64,000 nucleotides of DNA. Source: CAYOHY01 sp964403885. GTDB lineage: Bacteria; Actinomycetota; Coriobacteriia; Anaerosomatales; PHET01. The stretch lies in NCBI GenBank assembly GCA_964403885.1, contig CAYOHY010000007.1:1-64000 (forward strand), given 5' to 3'. The notes beneath the pieces are model-generated. The model was not told the DNA's origin. It did not search any database and saw only the letters and a list, made by a program, of their open reading frames with translations. This document shows positions 57,122 through 64,000 of the stretch, piece after piece. The position numbers were made by a program, and so were the translations under genes. How positions within the stretch are numbered: the stretch's first letter is position 1; every line of letters begins with the position of its first letter.

Positions 57122-59125
57122 CTACGAGGGGTTCTCCTGGTTGAGCGCCACGGCGGCCGCCGGACCGCCGGTCACGCCCAGGTAGTTAGCGACCGGAGGC
57201 ACCCCGAGTGAGGTGCGCAGGCGGTACGGACCCGCGGCGATCACGGTGGTCAGCCGCGCGTGGGCTCCGGCGAACTCGCTGGCACGCGGGCCGAGGCGCC
57301 GCACGAGCGACGCCGGCACCACGAGCACGCTGTCATCGAGACGCTCGGTGGGCAGGCTCAGCAGCGGCGTGGCGCCCACCATCCGCTCGGTCTCCTCGGG
57401 CAGCGTCAACGCGTCGATGGCGGCGTCACTGCGCGCGCTCACGACGAGCGGGAGCTCGAACGCCTCCGACAACGTGCGCGCGACAGCCACGGCGATCTGC
57501 TGGTCGTAGCGGTCGGCCGATGACGATGCCTTGGCATCCAGGCCGAGGATGATCTTCGCGGGCTCTGTCGAGCCGAGCCTCACCGCGATGACCGGCACCG
57601 GTGACTCGCGGCCCACGCGGTCGAGCTCGCCGCCGAACACCCTGCTGCCCATGCCCTCGCTGTACATGGGCATGACGACCGCGCTCGCGCGGCGCTCCAC
57701 GATGGCATCGAGCATCGCGCCCGAGTACGAGGTCGCATAGCGCACGCGCGCCTCGACGTCCGCACCGTGCGACTCGGCGGCCTTGGTCGCTTCTTTGGCG
57801 AGCCGCTCCGCATCCGCGGTCCCCCGGTCGTCGGCGGTTGCGACGGCCATGGGCATCACGAGCCCGTCGTCGCCCCCTGCGATGGCGGACGCGATCTTCA
57901 TGTACGGACCCACCGCCGTCTCGCCTGCCAGCCCCACCAGTACCGATGAGCCCAGGGGCCTGGTGGCGCCGGCCGGGATCTCGATGCGCGCGGCGAACCG
58001 CCTTGTGATGAGCGAGCCCATGACGATCGAGGTGAGCACGATGAAGACCACGGCGTTGACCACCTGGGGCGGCAGCAGCCCGGCCTCGGCCCCCACGAGC
58101 GTCGCGGCGAGCGTCGCGGCGGCCTGCGGGATGGTCATGCCGAACATCATCCCTATCTCGGCGCCGCTGAACTTGAGCCTCTTGCCGGCTATGAACGCCG
58201 CGAGCCCCTTGCCTCCCAGGAGCGCGGCGAGGAAGAGCAGCGCCATCACGATCGTCTGGGGCTGCAGCAACACGGCCGGATCGATCTTGGTGCCCACGTA
58301 GACGAGGAACGCGGGCACGAACAGCGCCTCGCCAAAGAAGTCGATGCGCTCCATGAGCGGACCGCCGTGCGGCGCGAGACGGTTCACGCCCAGACCGGCG
58401 AGAAACGCCCCCACCAGCCCTTCGATGCCAAACAGGTCGGACAGCACGCCCGCGGAGGTGAGCGCGAACAGCATGAACGCGAAGCGCAGCGCCCTGGCCT
58501 GGCCGGTGCCGCGGAAGAAGTGCCTGCCCACCCACGGCAGCACGATGAAGCAGTACGCGGCCAGCACGACGAGGCCCAACAGCACCGTGCTCAGCACGGC
58601 GGCGGGAGAGTCCCCCTCAGCGGTGACCACCGCGAGCACGATCAACGCGAGGGTGTCGGTGATGATGGTGGCACCGGCGGTGGTCGTGACCGCGCGGCTC
58701 GCGCTGAGTCCGGCCTCGCGTACGTCCGGAAGCGTCACCAGCGTGTGGGAGGCCCAGATAGAGCCGATCAGCGCAGCCGAAGCGAGCGAGAAGCCCAGAA
58801 TGTAGGAGCCCTCGGCCATGCCGAACAGGAACGGGAACGTGAACCCCAGCAGGCCGAACATCACCGCGGCGCTGCGGTTCTTCTCGAAAGTGTTCATGTC
58901 GATCTCGAGGCCCGCCTGAAACATCAGGTACAGAAGCCCGATCTGGCCCAGCGGGTCCACCGAACCCTCCGGCAGCCACCCCAACACGTAGGGCCCCAAC
59001 ACCGTACCGGCGAGCACGAAGCCGATGAGCCCCGGCATCCGCACCCACCCCGCCAGCGTGGGGGCGATCATGATCGCCAGTGCCACGAACGCCAGTATCT
59101 CGGTGGAACCGATGTGCCCCTCCAC
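57122..59125 (-). CDS. CPA2-type cation/proton antiporter with C-terminal UspA-like domains
   Basis: A 667-residue protein. Residues 1-390 form 11-13 membrane helices of the KefB/NhaA-like CPA2 fold, with GLIGFVLAGTVLGPYVLG and the VGAFLAGLGVNRL loop. The rest, about 400-640, is soluble and resembles two universal-stress-protein domains (VVMPMYSEGMGSRVFGG, VPVIAVRLGS). It probably exchanges Na or K for protons under nucleotide or stress control. GTG at 59125 is chosen because GGGGAGG precedes it. Confidence 0.9.
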   Translation of the reverse strand: MEGHIGSTEILAFVALAIMIAPTLAGWVRMPGLIGFVLAGTVLGPYVLGWLPEGSVDPLGQIGLLYLMFQAGLEIDMNTFEKNRSAAVMFGLLGFTFPFLFGMAEGSYILGFSLASAALIGSIWASHTLVTLPDVREAGLSASRAVTTTAGATIITDTLALIVLAVVTAEGDSPAAVLSTVLLGLVVLAAYCFIVLPWVGRHFFRGTGQARALRFAFMLFALTSAGVLSDLFGIEGLVGAFLAGLGVNRLAPHGGPLMERIDFFGEALFVPAFLVYVGTKIDPAVLLQPQTIVMALLFLAALLGGKGLAAFIAGKRLKFSGAEIGMMFGMTIPQAAATLAATLVGAEAGLLPPQVVNAVVFIVLTSIVMGSLITRRFAARIEIPAGATRPLGSSVLVGLAGETAVGPYMKIASAIAGGDDGLVMPMAVATADDRGTADAERLAKEATKAAESHGADVEARVRYATSYSGAMLDAIVERRASAVVMPMYSEGMGSRVFGGELDRVGRESPVPVIAVRLGSTEPAKIILGLDAKASSSADRYDQQIAVAVARTLSEAFELPLVVSARSDAAIDALTLPEETERMVGATPLLSLPTERLDDSVLVVPASLVRRLGPRASEFAGAHARLTTVIAAGPYRLRTSLGVPPVANYLGVTGGPAAAVALNQENPS

Positions 59126-59169
59126 GTGCGCCTCCCCTAGGTGCAAGCAGTCATTCGGAAACCATCACG

Positions 59170-59188
59170 GGTGCCGGCGGAGGGCACC
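59170..59188 (-). terminator. hairpin after the alpha/beta-hydrolase gene
   Basis: GGTGCC (59170-59175) and GGCACC (59183-59188) form a 6-bp stem in the 76-base gap between the hydrolase stop and the antiporter start. A second short GCACC/GGTGC repeat overlaps it. It is a weak terminator candidate. Confidence 0.4.
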
Positions 59189-59201
59189 TCAGGTGCAATC
59201 C

Positions 59202-60050
59202 CTACTTCTCGGCGGTCGCCGCGTGCGCTGAGACCCACGCCGCTATGTCGGCCGCGACCTTGTCGTGACCGATGTCGTTGTGGGGCTCGTGGTGCGCGCC
59301 CTCGTAGACCTTGAGAGTCTTGTCCTCACAGGGAACGGCTTCGTAGAGCTCGTGTGCGCCGGAGAGCAGGTTGAGCGGGTCCTCCTCGCCGTGCACCACG
59401 AGGATCGGCAGCTCGACACGGCGCATGCCCGCCTTGATGCGCTCGACCGTCTCGAGGCACTGCGCGCCCCAGCGCACGGTGGCCTTGGGGGCGATCAGCT
59501 CATCGGCATGGTAGGCCGCGAGCGCCTCGGGGTCCCTCGTGAGCGACTCGGGCTCGATGCCCAGGCTCACGGCGAGCGTGGGCGTCACGCCGGACAACAT
59601 CTTCGCGAGCGCGATCAGGTACGGCTTGCTCACGCCGGCCGGCTCGAGCGCCACGCCGCTGATGATGGCACCCGTGAGGCCGTCTTGGCTGTGAAGCAGG
59701 TAGTCGAGCACCACGAGCGACCCCATGGAGTGCCCGTAGACCACGACCGGCACGCCGGGCGTGTCGCGCGCGACGAGATCGAGGAAGGTGCCCAGGTCCT
59801 CTCGGTACTCTGACCAGTCATTGATGTGCACGCGCCGCCCTTCCGAGCGACCGTGACCGCGATGGTCGTAGCCGTAGACCGCGTGACCGGAGGCCACCAG
59901 CGGACCCACCACATTCATGTAGCGCCCGCTGTGCTCCCCCACGCCGTGAACGAGCACCACGACAGCCGAGGGCTCGGAATCGGGCAACCACTCCTGGCGG
60001 TAGAGCTCAAGCCCGCCCGCGCCGGCGAACCGGCCATCCTGATGTCGCAT
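59202..60050 (-). CDS. monoacylglycerol-lipase-like alpha/beta hydrolase
   Basis: A 282-residue serine hydrolase. HGVGEHSGRYMNVV is the oxyanion region, the nucleophile is in VYGHSMGSLV, the Asp in VHGEEDPLNLLSG and the His in AHHEPHND. YGYDHRGHGRSEG is typical of monoacylglycerol lipases. It lacks a signal peptide and should hydrolyse a short lipid ester in the cytoplasm. GGGGGAG lies before the ATG. Confidence 0.9.
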   Translation of the reverse strand: MRHQDGRFAGAGGLELYRQEWLPDSEPSAVVVLVHGVGEHSGRYMNVVGPLVASGHAVYGYDHRGHGRSEGRRVHINDWSEYREDLGTFLDLVARDTPGVPVVVYGHSMGSLVVLDYLLHSQDGLTGAIISGVALEPAGVSKPYLIALAKMLSGVTPTLAVSLGIEPESLTRDPEALAAYHADELIAPKATVRWGAQCLETVERIKAGMRRVELPILVVHGEEDPLNLLSGAHELYEAVPCEDKTLKVYEGAHHEPHNDIGHDKVAADIAAWVSAHAATAEK

Positions 60051-60108
60051 CGCGCACTCCCCCGTGTCCGCAGACGTTCACAGTGGGATTATGCGCCAAC
60101 CGCGCGGG

Positions 60109-60465
60109 CTACGCCTTCTTGACGAACTCCGACTTCAGAGACATCGCGCCCACCCCGTCGACCTTGCAGTCGATGTTGTGATCGCCTTCGACCAGGCGGA
60201 TGTTGCGGACCTTCGTGCCCACCTTGACCACCGAGGACGAGCCCTTGACCTTGAGGTCCTTGATGACCGTGACCGAGTCGCCGTCGGCGAGCACGTTGCC
60301 GTTCACGTCACGCACGACCAGTCCCTCGGCCGCGCCGGATGTGCCGATGGGCCACTCGTGCGCGCACTCGGGGCACACGTGCAGGTTGCCGTCATCGTAG
60401 ACGTACTCGGAGCCGCACAGGGGGCAGGCGGGAGTCTCACTCAAGGGATCACCGTGTTTCCGCAC
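60109..60465 (-). CDS. YjdM/PhnA-type zinc-ribbon protein
   Basis: A 118-residue protein with an N-terminal zinc ribbon ([13 protein letters not shown] then CPECAHEW) and a C-terminal beta domain with [16 protein letters not shown], as in E. coli YjdM (formerly PhnA). Despite the old name, YjdM is not needed for phosphonate use; function is unknown. The start is uncertain: GTG at 60465 or TTG seven codons later, neither with a good ribosome site. Confidence 0.9.
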   Translation of the reverse strand: MRKHGDPLSETPACPLCGSEYVYDDGNLHVCPECAHEWPIGTSGAAEGLVVRDVNGNVLADGDSVTVIKDLKVKGSSSVVKVGTKVRNIRLVEGDHNIDCKVDGVGAMSLKSEFVKKA

Positions 60466-60551
60466 AAGGCATCGTCGTCGAAGCGGCCGTGGCCGCCCGT
60501 GGATGATAGCGATTCCTCCGCGCTCGCGATACGGCGAATGTGAAGAGCGGG

Positions 60552-60929
60552 CTACTCGGCGGCGCGAAGGCGAAAGGCCGACCAGGTCTCATCGATGCCC
60601 AAGATGCCGAGCGGCCTGAGCCCCAGCTGCTCGGCCACCGCCCAGATGCTGTCGCGGTTCATGTCGAACCCGGCGGCCTTCGAGCCCTTGCGGAAGAAGA
60701 CCCACAGTGCCGCCTTGGGAGCGAGCGACTGCACCGCGGGCGGCATCTGCGCCACGAGCTCCGCGCTCGTGGTGACGAACAGGAACACCAGCTGTGCCTC
60801 TGAGGGGTCGACGAAGGCCGTGTCGTCCGGCAGGCCCAGTGACTCGACGACGCCGGGCACGGGGTTCAGCACCGCGACGGTGACGCCGGGCTTGATGCGC
60901 GCCTTCTCGGCGACGGTCTTCTCGGTCAC
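60552..60929 (-). CDS. DUF3052 family protein
   Basis: A 125-residue protein of the DUF3052 group, common in actinobacteria. It has [37 protein letters not shown] and [14 protein letters not shown]. The function is unknown. GTG at 60929 is chosen because GGGAG lies seven bases before it. No operon partner. Confidence 0.88.
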   Translation of the reverse strand: MTEKTVAEKARIKPGVTVAVLNPVPGVVESLGLPDDTAFVDPSEAQLVFLFVTTSAELVAQMPPAVQSLAPKAALWVFFRKGSKAAGFDMNRDSIWAVAEQLGLRPLGILGIDETWSAFRLRAAE

Positions 60930-60999
60930 GGCTGGCTCCCGTCGGTCGCGGTCGGTTCCTGCCAAGGTTGTACCCCTTGCGCGGCCTCACGGGCGAGCG

Positions 61000-61266
61000 C
61001 TACAACGTCGCCCACAGCACGCCGAGGAACACGAGGTTCGCAGCGACGGTGAACCAGAACATGATCCGGAATGACCGCTTGCGCGTCTTGTGGTGAAACA
61101 CCTGCTGAGCGACCAGCCCACCCGGCCATCCGCCGGCGAGATCGAGCAGGTGCAGGGTCGCTTCGGGCATGCGCCATGAGTGGCGGCGGGCCGCGCGCTT
61201 GTCGAGCCCGTAGACACAGAACGTGACGAAGCTCATGACGAGGTAGACGACGATGATGCCCTTCAC
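61000..61266 (-). CDS. DUF1294 small membrane protein
   Basis: An 88-residue protein with two membrane helices (about 3-20 and 68-86). The middle carries FCVYGLDKRAARRHSWRMPE and LLDLAGGWPGGLVAQQ, the DUF1294 signature. Function unknown. GTG start with only a weak ribosome site. Confidence 0.9.
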   Translation of the reverse strand: MKGIIVVYLVMSFVTFCVYGLDKRAARRHSWRMPEATLHLLDLAGGWPGGLVAQQVFHHKTRKRSFRIMFWFTVAANLVFLGVLWATL

Positions 61267-61418
61267 CGGTGACGCTCGAGGCTCATGAGCAGGAGTGACG
61301 CCGGGAGCCGGGGCGGGCGCGGTGATGGGACCGATCGAGCACCGCCTGATCTCGCCACGTCGTCCACCGCCCTCTTTGCACGTCCCGCCGATTCACCCAT
61401 CGTACCCGAGGCGCAGCG

Positions 61419-62051
61419 CTAGTTGCTGATCGAGATCGTCTCGCGAAGGTGATCCGAGGACACCGCAAGCGCCAGCAGGTAGTGAGCCACGCTCGTCCGC
61501 GAGACCAACACGCCCACCTCGCGGCGACCGTAGTGACCCACTCTCACCGACTGTGCGCCGCGGTCGTCGAGGAGCCCCACGCGCACGAGGGTCCAATCCG
61601 TGTCCGACGAGCGGACCACCTCCCCGATGCGGACCGTCTCGCGGTAGGCACGGCGAAACACCACCCTGATGGATGCGACGAGCCATGCGAAGCGCAGATC
61701 GGGCAGGTCGGCCTCGTCGGCGACACTGGCAGTGGACAGCACGACCAGGCGTCGCACCCCGTGTCGCTCCATGGCGGCGACGATTCCCGAGACACCCTCG
61801 CTCAACTCGGTGCCGCGGGGGCGGACGCCGGCGCCCAGCGCGCTCACGACGGCGTCGACATCGGACACGGCGCGGTCGACCGCGGGGGCGTCGGAGAGCT
61901 CGGCTCCGATGATCGTCAGCCGGTCGTGACGCAGGTCCGCGAGCTTCTTGGGGCTGCGCGTGAAGGCGGTCACCTGGTGCCCGTCGTGCAGTGCCCTCAT
62001 GATCACGAGCCGGCCGGTACGTCCCGACGCCCCAAAGACCGCTAGCTTCAC
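61419..62051 (-). CDS. NAD(P)-binding NmrA-like/atypical SDR protein
   Basis: A 210-residue Rossmann-fold protein with nucleotide motif VFGASGRTGR and VVSALG, resembling NmrA or flavin-reductase-type atypical short-chain dehydrogenases. The catalytic Tyr-x-x-x-Lys is not present, so it may bind NADP without acting as a dehydrogenase, or act as a reductase of flavin or quinone. GTG start. It lies 26 bases after degV. Confidence 0.88.
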   Translation of the reverse strand: MKLAVFGASGRTGRLVIMRALHDGHQVTAFTRSPKKLADLRHDRLTIIGAELSDAPAVDRAVSDVDAVVSALGAGVRPRGTELSEGVSGIVAAMERHGVRRLVVLSTASVADEADLPDLRFAWLVASIRVVFRRAYRETVRIGEVVRSSDTDWTLVRVGLLDDRGAQSVRVGHYGRREVGVLVSRTSVAHYLLALAVSSDHLRETISISN

Positions 62052-62077
62052 GCCCGGCCCGCCTTCCCGCCCGGCGC

Positions 62078-62935
62078 CTACGCCATGCGCTGTACGCCGA
62101 TGCCGATGAGCCCCGGCCCGGTGTGCACGACGAGGGCGGGTGTGATCTGGCCCTCAACGGCGATGTGGAAGTCCGGAAGCGCGGCCTTGAGGCGTGCCAT
62201 CAGCTCGTCGGCCTCTTCCTGTGCCGCGCCGTGCATGACCGTGATGCTGTACTCCTTGGCGCCGGCCGCGAACTCGACCGCCTTCTCAAGGGCGAGCTGG
62301 AGCGACTTCTTGCGCCCCCGAGCCTTGGCGACCGTGTGGTAGATGCCGTCCTTGTTGCACGAGATGACCGGCTTGAGGTCGAGGATCGATCCCACCATGC
62401 CGGCGACAAGCCCGATGCGACCGCCCTTGATCAGGTACTCGAGGGTCGACACGCAGAAGAACAGCCTCGTATCACGCGCGGCCTGCTCCACCCGCGCGCA
62501 TACCTCCTCGAACGGGAGGCCTTGTGCGATGAGCTCCCCCGCGCGGATCGCGGTGAGCCCGCTGCCGATGCCGATGTTCTTGGTGTCGACGTAGTACGCC
62601 TCAAGCCCCTCGGGTGCGGGACCAAAGCCACTGACCATCTCGAAGGTGCCGCTGAGCCCACTCGAGATGATGACGGCGATCACCTTGTCGTAGCCGTCCG
62701 CCTTGATCTGCTTGAACAGATCGGCGACGGTCGCGGGACTGGGAAGCGACGTCGAGGGGATCTCTTGAGCGAAGCGGTCGAAGACGTCCTGCGGCTGGAT
62801 ATCGATGCCGTCTCGATACTCGGCGTCTTTGTAGATGATGGTGAGAGGCGCGACGTACATGTGGTACTTGTCACGGAGCTCCTTGGGCACGTCCGTGCAC
62901 GAGTCGACCAGCAGCGCGATCTTGGAGTCAGTCAT
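62078..62935 (-). CDS. DegV-family fatty-acid-binding protein
   Basis: A 285-residue two-domain protein. The first domain begins KIALLVDSCTDVPKELR and has IISSGLSGTFEM, where the Ser contacts the lipid carboxylate; the second has STLEYLIKGGRIG. DegV proteins bind fatty acids and, as FakB, present them to the kinase FakA; no fakA gene is in the window. AGGAC lies before the ATG. Confidence 0.93.
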   Translation of the reverse strand: MTDSKIALLVDSCTDVPKELRDKYHMYVAPLTIIYKDAEYRDGIDIQPQDVFDRFAQEIPSTSLPSPATVADLFKQIKADGYDKVIAVIISSGLSGTFEMVSGFGPAPEGLEAYYVDTKNIGIGSGLTAIRAGELIAQGLPFEEVCARVEQAARDTRLFFCVSTLEYLIKGGRIGLVAGMVGSILDLKPVISCNKDGIYHTVAKARGRKKSLQLALEKAVEFAAGAKEYSITVMHGAAQEEADELMARLKAALPDFHIAVEGQITPALVVHTGPGLIGIGVQRMA

Positions 62936-63123
62936 CTTGTCCCTGTCCGTGTCCGGTCCGACGAATCTGGCGACGCCCACGAGCCGCGGGAGAGTGTGGA
63001 TCGGACGACTCCCCCAAGACGCCGCTTCGCATACGACCTCGGCCAAGCGCGAACCTGACCAAACAGTCTAGTTACAGGATACGACAAACAGCCCAGCCTG
63101 CCGAAGGTGTCCGAGGGCGGCGC

Positions 63124-63300
63124 TCAGTCCAGATCGCGTCCGCGCGGTACGCGTCGCGTGGTGCCCGTGGTCGACCACAGCTTGCGGGCCGTACCTCCCA
63201 TGGGATCGTGCTTGCGTCCCCAGCGGTCCATCAAGAGGTAGAGCACCAGAAACGAGACCGCAGGAATCACTGTGATGATGAACAACCCGACCAGTTCCAT
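63124..63300 (-). CDS. small membrane protein, 58 residues
   Basis: A short protein starting MELVGLFIITVIPAVSFLVL, one membrane helix followed by a basic tail (RWGRKHDPMGGTARKLW). The ATG lies just after GGGGGCCGAGGAC. No family recognised. The upstream open frame could start earlier, but the added residues lack a hydrophobic or family feature. Confidence 0.55.
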   Translation of the reverse strand: MELVGLFIITVIPAVSFLVLYLLMDRWGRKHDPMGGTARKLWSTTGTTRRVPRGRDLD

Positions 63301-63396
63301 GTCCTCGGCCCCCTCGTCGCACGACGCCGATGAGAGTGTTCCACCATCAGCGCCCGATTCCACCGTTCAAGCGGGCGTGAGAGCTGCCAGATCGGT

Positions 63397-64000
63397 TCAC
63401 TGATAGGTTCGGCCACCGTGCTTCAGCCATCCTGCGACGTGCTTGCCCGCGGGGTCGCGATGGGTCCAGTGCACCACGCCACCTTGGGAGTTCCACTCGT
63501 ACTCTCCCTTGAATCCCACCGAGTCACCAGCCGCAAGTCCCACGATCCTGGGAGCGAGGTCTATGTTGTGGGCGATGAGGAGCGTCTGCCCACTGGCGAG
63601 GCGCACGATGAATCGCTGGTGTGCCGATCCATCGCTGTCATCGGGAAGCACCCGCTCCACCACGCCGGCGCCCACGACTTCCACGCCGCTTGTGCCGTTT
63701 CGGTAGGCCTGCGCGATCGCGTCATCGCTGCTGGTGGCCGCTTTCCCGCCCGACGAACCGGCAGGCGCGTCGACCTCAGGGGACGCAAGGCCCGGGTTGC
63801 GCTCCTTGAGCGTCTTGCCCCGCAGCACGGGCTTCTCGGCGACCGGTGCGACGCTGGTCGACTCGACCACGGTTGCGGAGCGCTCAACCGAGACGGCGGG
63901 CGCATTCACGCGCATGACGCTCGTCACGGCGACCGCTGCACCGCCGATTATCACGGCGGCCAGCAGCGCCGCTCCGACCACGACGACGAGCCCGGGGTTG
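63397..64000 (-). CDS. DUF3465-like protein, N-terminus beyond the window
   Basis: At least 201 residues are readable, open to the window edge. A membrane helix (VVVVGAALLAAVIIGG region) and an Ala/Pro linker precede a C-terminal DUF3465-type domain with GAGVVERVLPDDSDGSAHQR, LIAHNIDLAP and VVHWTHRDPAGKHVAGWLKH. Proteins with this domain are secreted or membrane-anchored, with unknown function. No ribosome site precedes the in-window GTG at 63981, so the true start is probably past 64000. Confidence 0.75.
   Translation of the reverse strand, partial: NPGLVVVVGAALLAAVIIGGAAVAVTSVMRVNAPAVSVERSATVVESTSVAPVAEKPVLRGKTLKERNPGLASPEVDAPAGSSGGKAATSSDDAIAQAYRNGTSGVEVVGAGVVERVLPDDSDGSAHQRFIVRLASGQTLLIAHNIDLAPRIVGLAAGDSVGFKGEYEWNSQGGVVHWTHRDPAGKHVAGWLKHGGRTYQ

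Overview
This is a GC-rich bacterial chromosome segment read almost entirely from the minus strand. Plus-strand genes are only the glycosyltransferase at the left edge, a CsoR-type regulator and a chelatase-like gene. Actinobacterial or Gram-positive core genes (whiA-yvcK-rapZ cluster, gapA-pgk-tpiA-gpmI-secG cluster, lipoprotein OppA, DUF3052 and SpoIIE-type phosphatases) point to a monoderm actinobacterium. A complete sigma-54 gene and a menaquinone-type UbiD/UbiA/UbiX set, as expected for the futalosine route, fit a Coriobacteriia-like anaerobe better than a streptomycete or mycobacterium. This lineage call is inference.

Layout. 1-1.4 kb: the 3' part of tRNA-Cys and a GT4 glycosyltransferase. 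1.4-13.9 kb: a packed minus-strand run of genes, mostly overlapping or a few bases apart: a SpoIIE-type phosphatase, a STAS-HATPase fusion, a GT28-like glycosyltransferase, nitroreductase, HAD hydrolase, a membrane phosphodiesterase, UbiD, UbiA, UbiX, YqhA and a TM2 protein. 13.9-24.7 kb: a metal/thiol and sigma-54 region. It holds ccdA, a cupredoxin-like protein, a heavy-metal-associated (HMA) CxxC protein, a zinc-ribbon membrane protein, an NtrC-type activator, its histidine kinase, rpoN, an EamA permease, a CDF metal exporter, a tandem CsoR-family regulator, thioredoxin and a membrane chelatase-like protein. 24.7-28.7 kb: a PHP phosphoesterase, an aminotransferase, a B12-type radical SAM enzyme and a cysteine-poor radical-SAM-like partner. 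28.7-31.1 kb: a second SpoIIE-type phosphatase and tRNA-Leu(GAG). 31.2-37.1 kb: an oppABCDF peptide importer. 37.4-45.3 kb: secG, lower glycolysis, whiA, yvcK and rapZ. 45.4-54.8 kb: a 1119-residue membrane protein, uvrC, a lipoprotein and uvrA. 54.9-64 kb: small housekeeping genes, including an FKBP, YdjM-like, ASCH, DUF1801, a CPA2 antiporter, a lipase-like hydrolase, YjdM, DUF3052, DUF1294, an NmrA-like protein and DegV.

The most interesting region is 14.7-23.5 kb, where two regulatory layers can be read directly. Three promoters (ccdA, the CsoR-family gene, trxA) each have a TTGC-type -35, exactly 17 bp of spacer and a -10, with a G/C-tract palindrome of the ATACCCC-GGGGTAT type in the spacer. 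Their likely regulator is a single-chain duplication of two CsoR domains encoded between them. Separately, three good sigma-54 promoters (GG and GC elements at exact spacing) lie before rpoN itself, before the zinc-ribbon gene just after the NtrC-type gene, and before the HMA/cupredoxin operon. Together they suggest a local sigma-54 regulon joined to a CsoR/CstR-like thiol or metal regulon. I know of no description of this combination in an actinobacterium.

No CRISPR array, insertion sequence, prophage or rRNA was seen, and no stretch over 300 bases lacks a gene.
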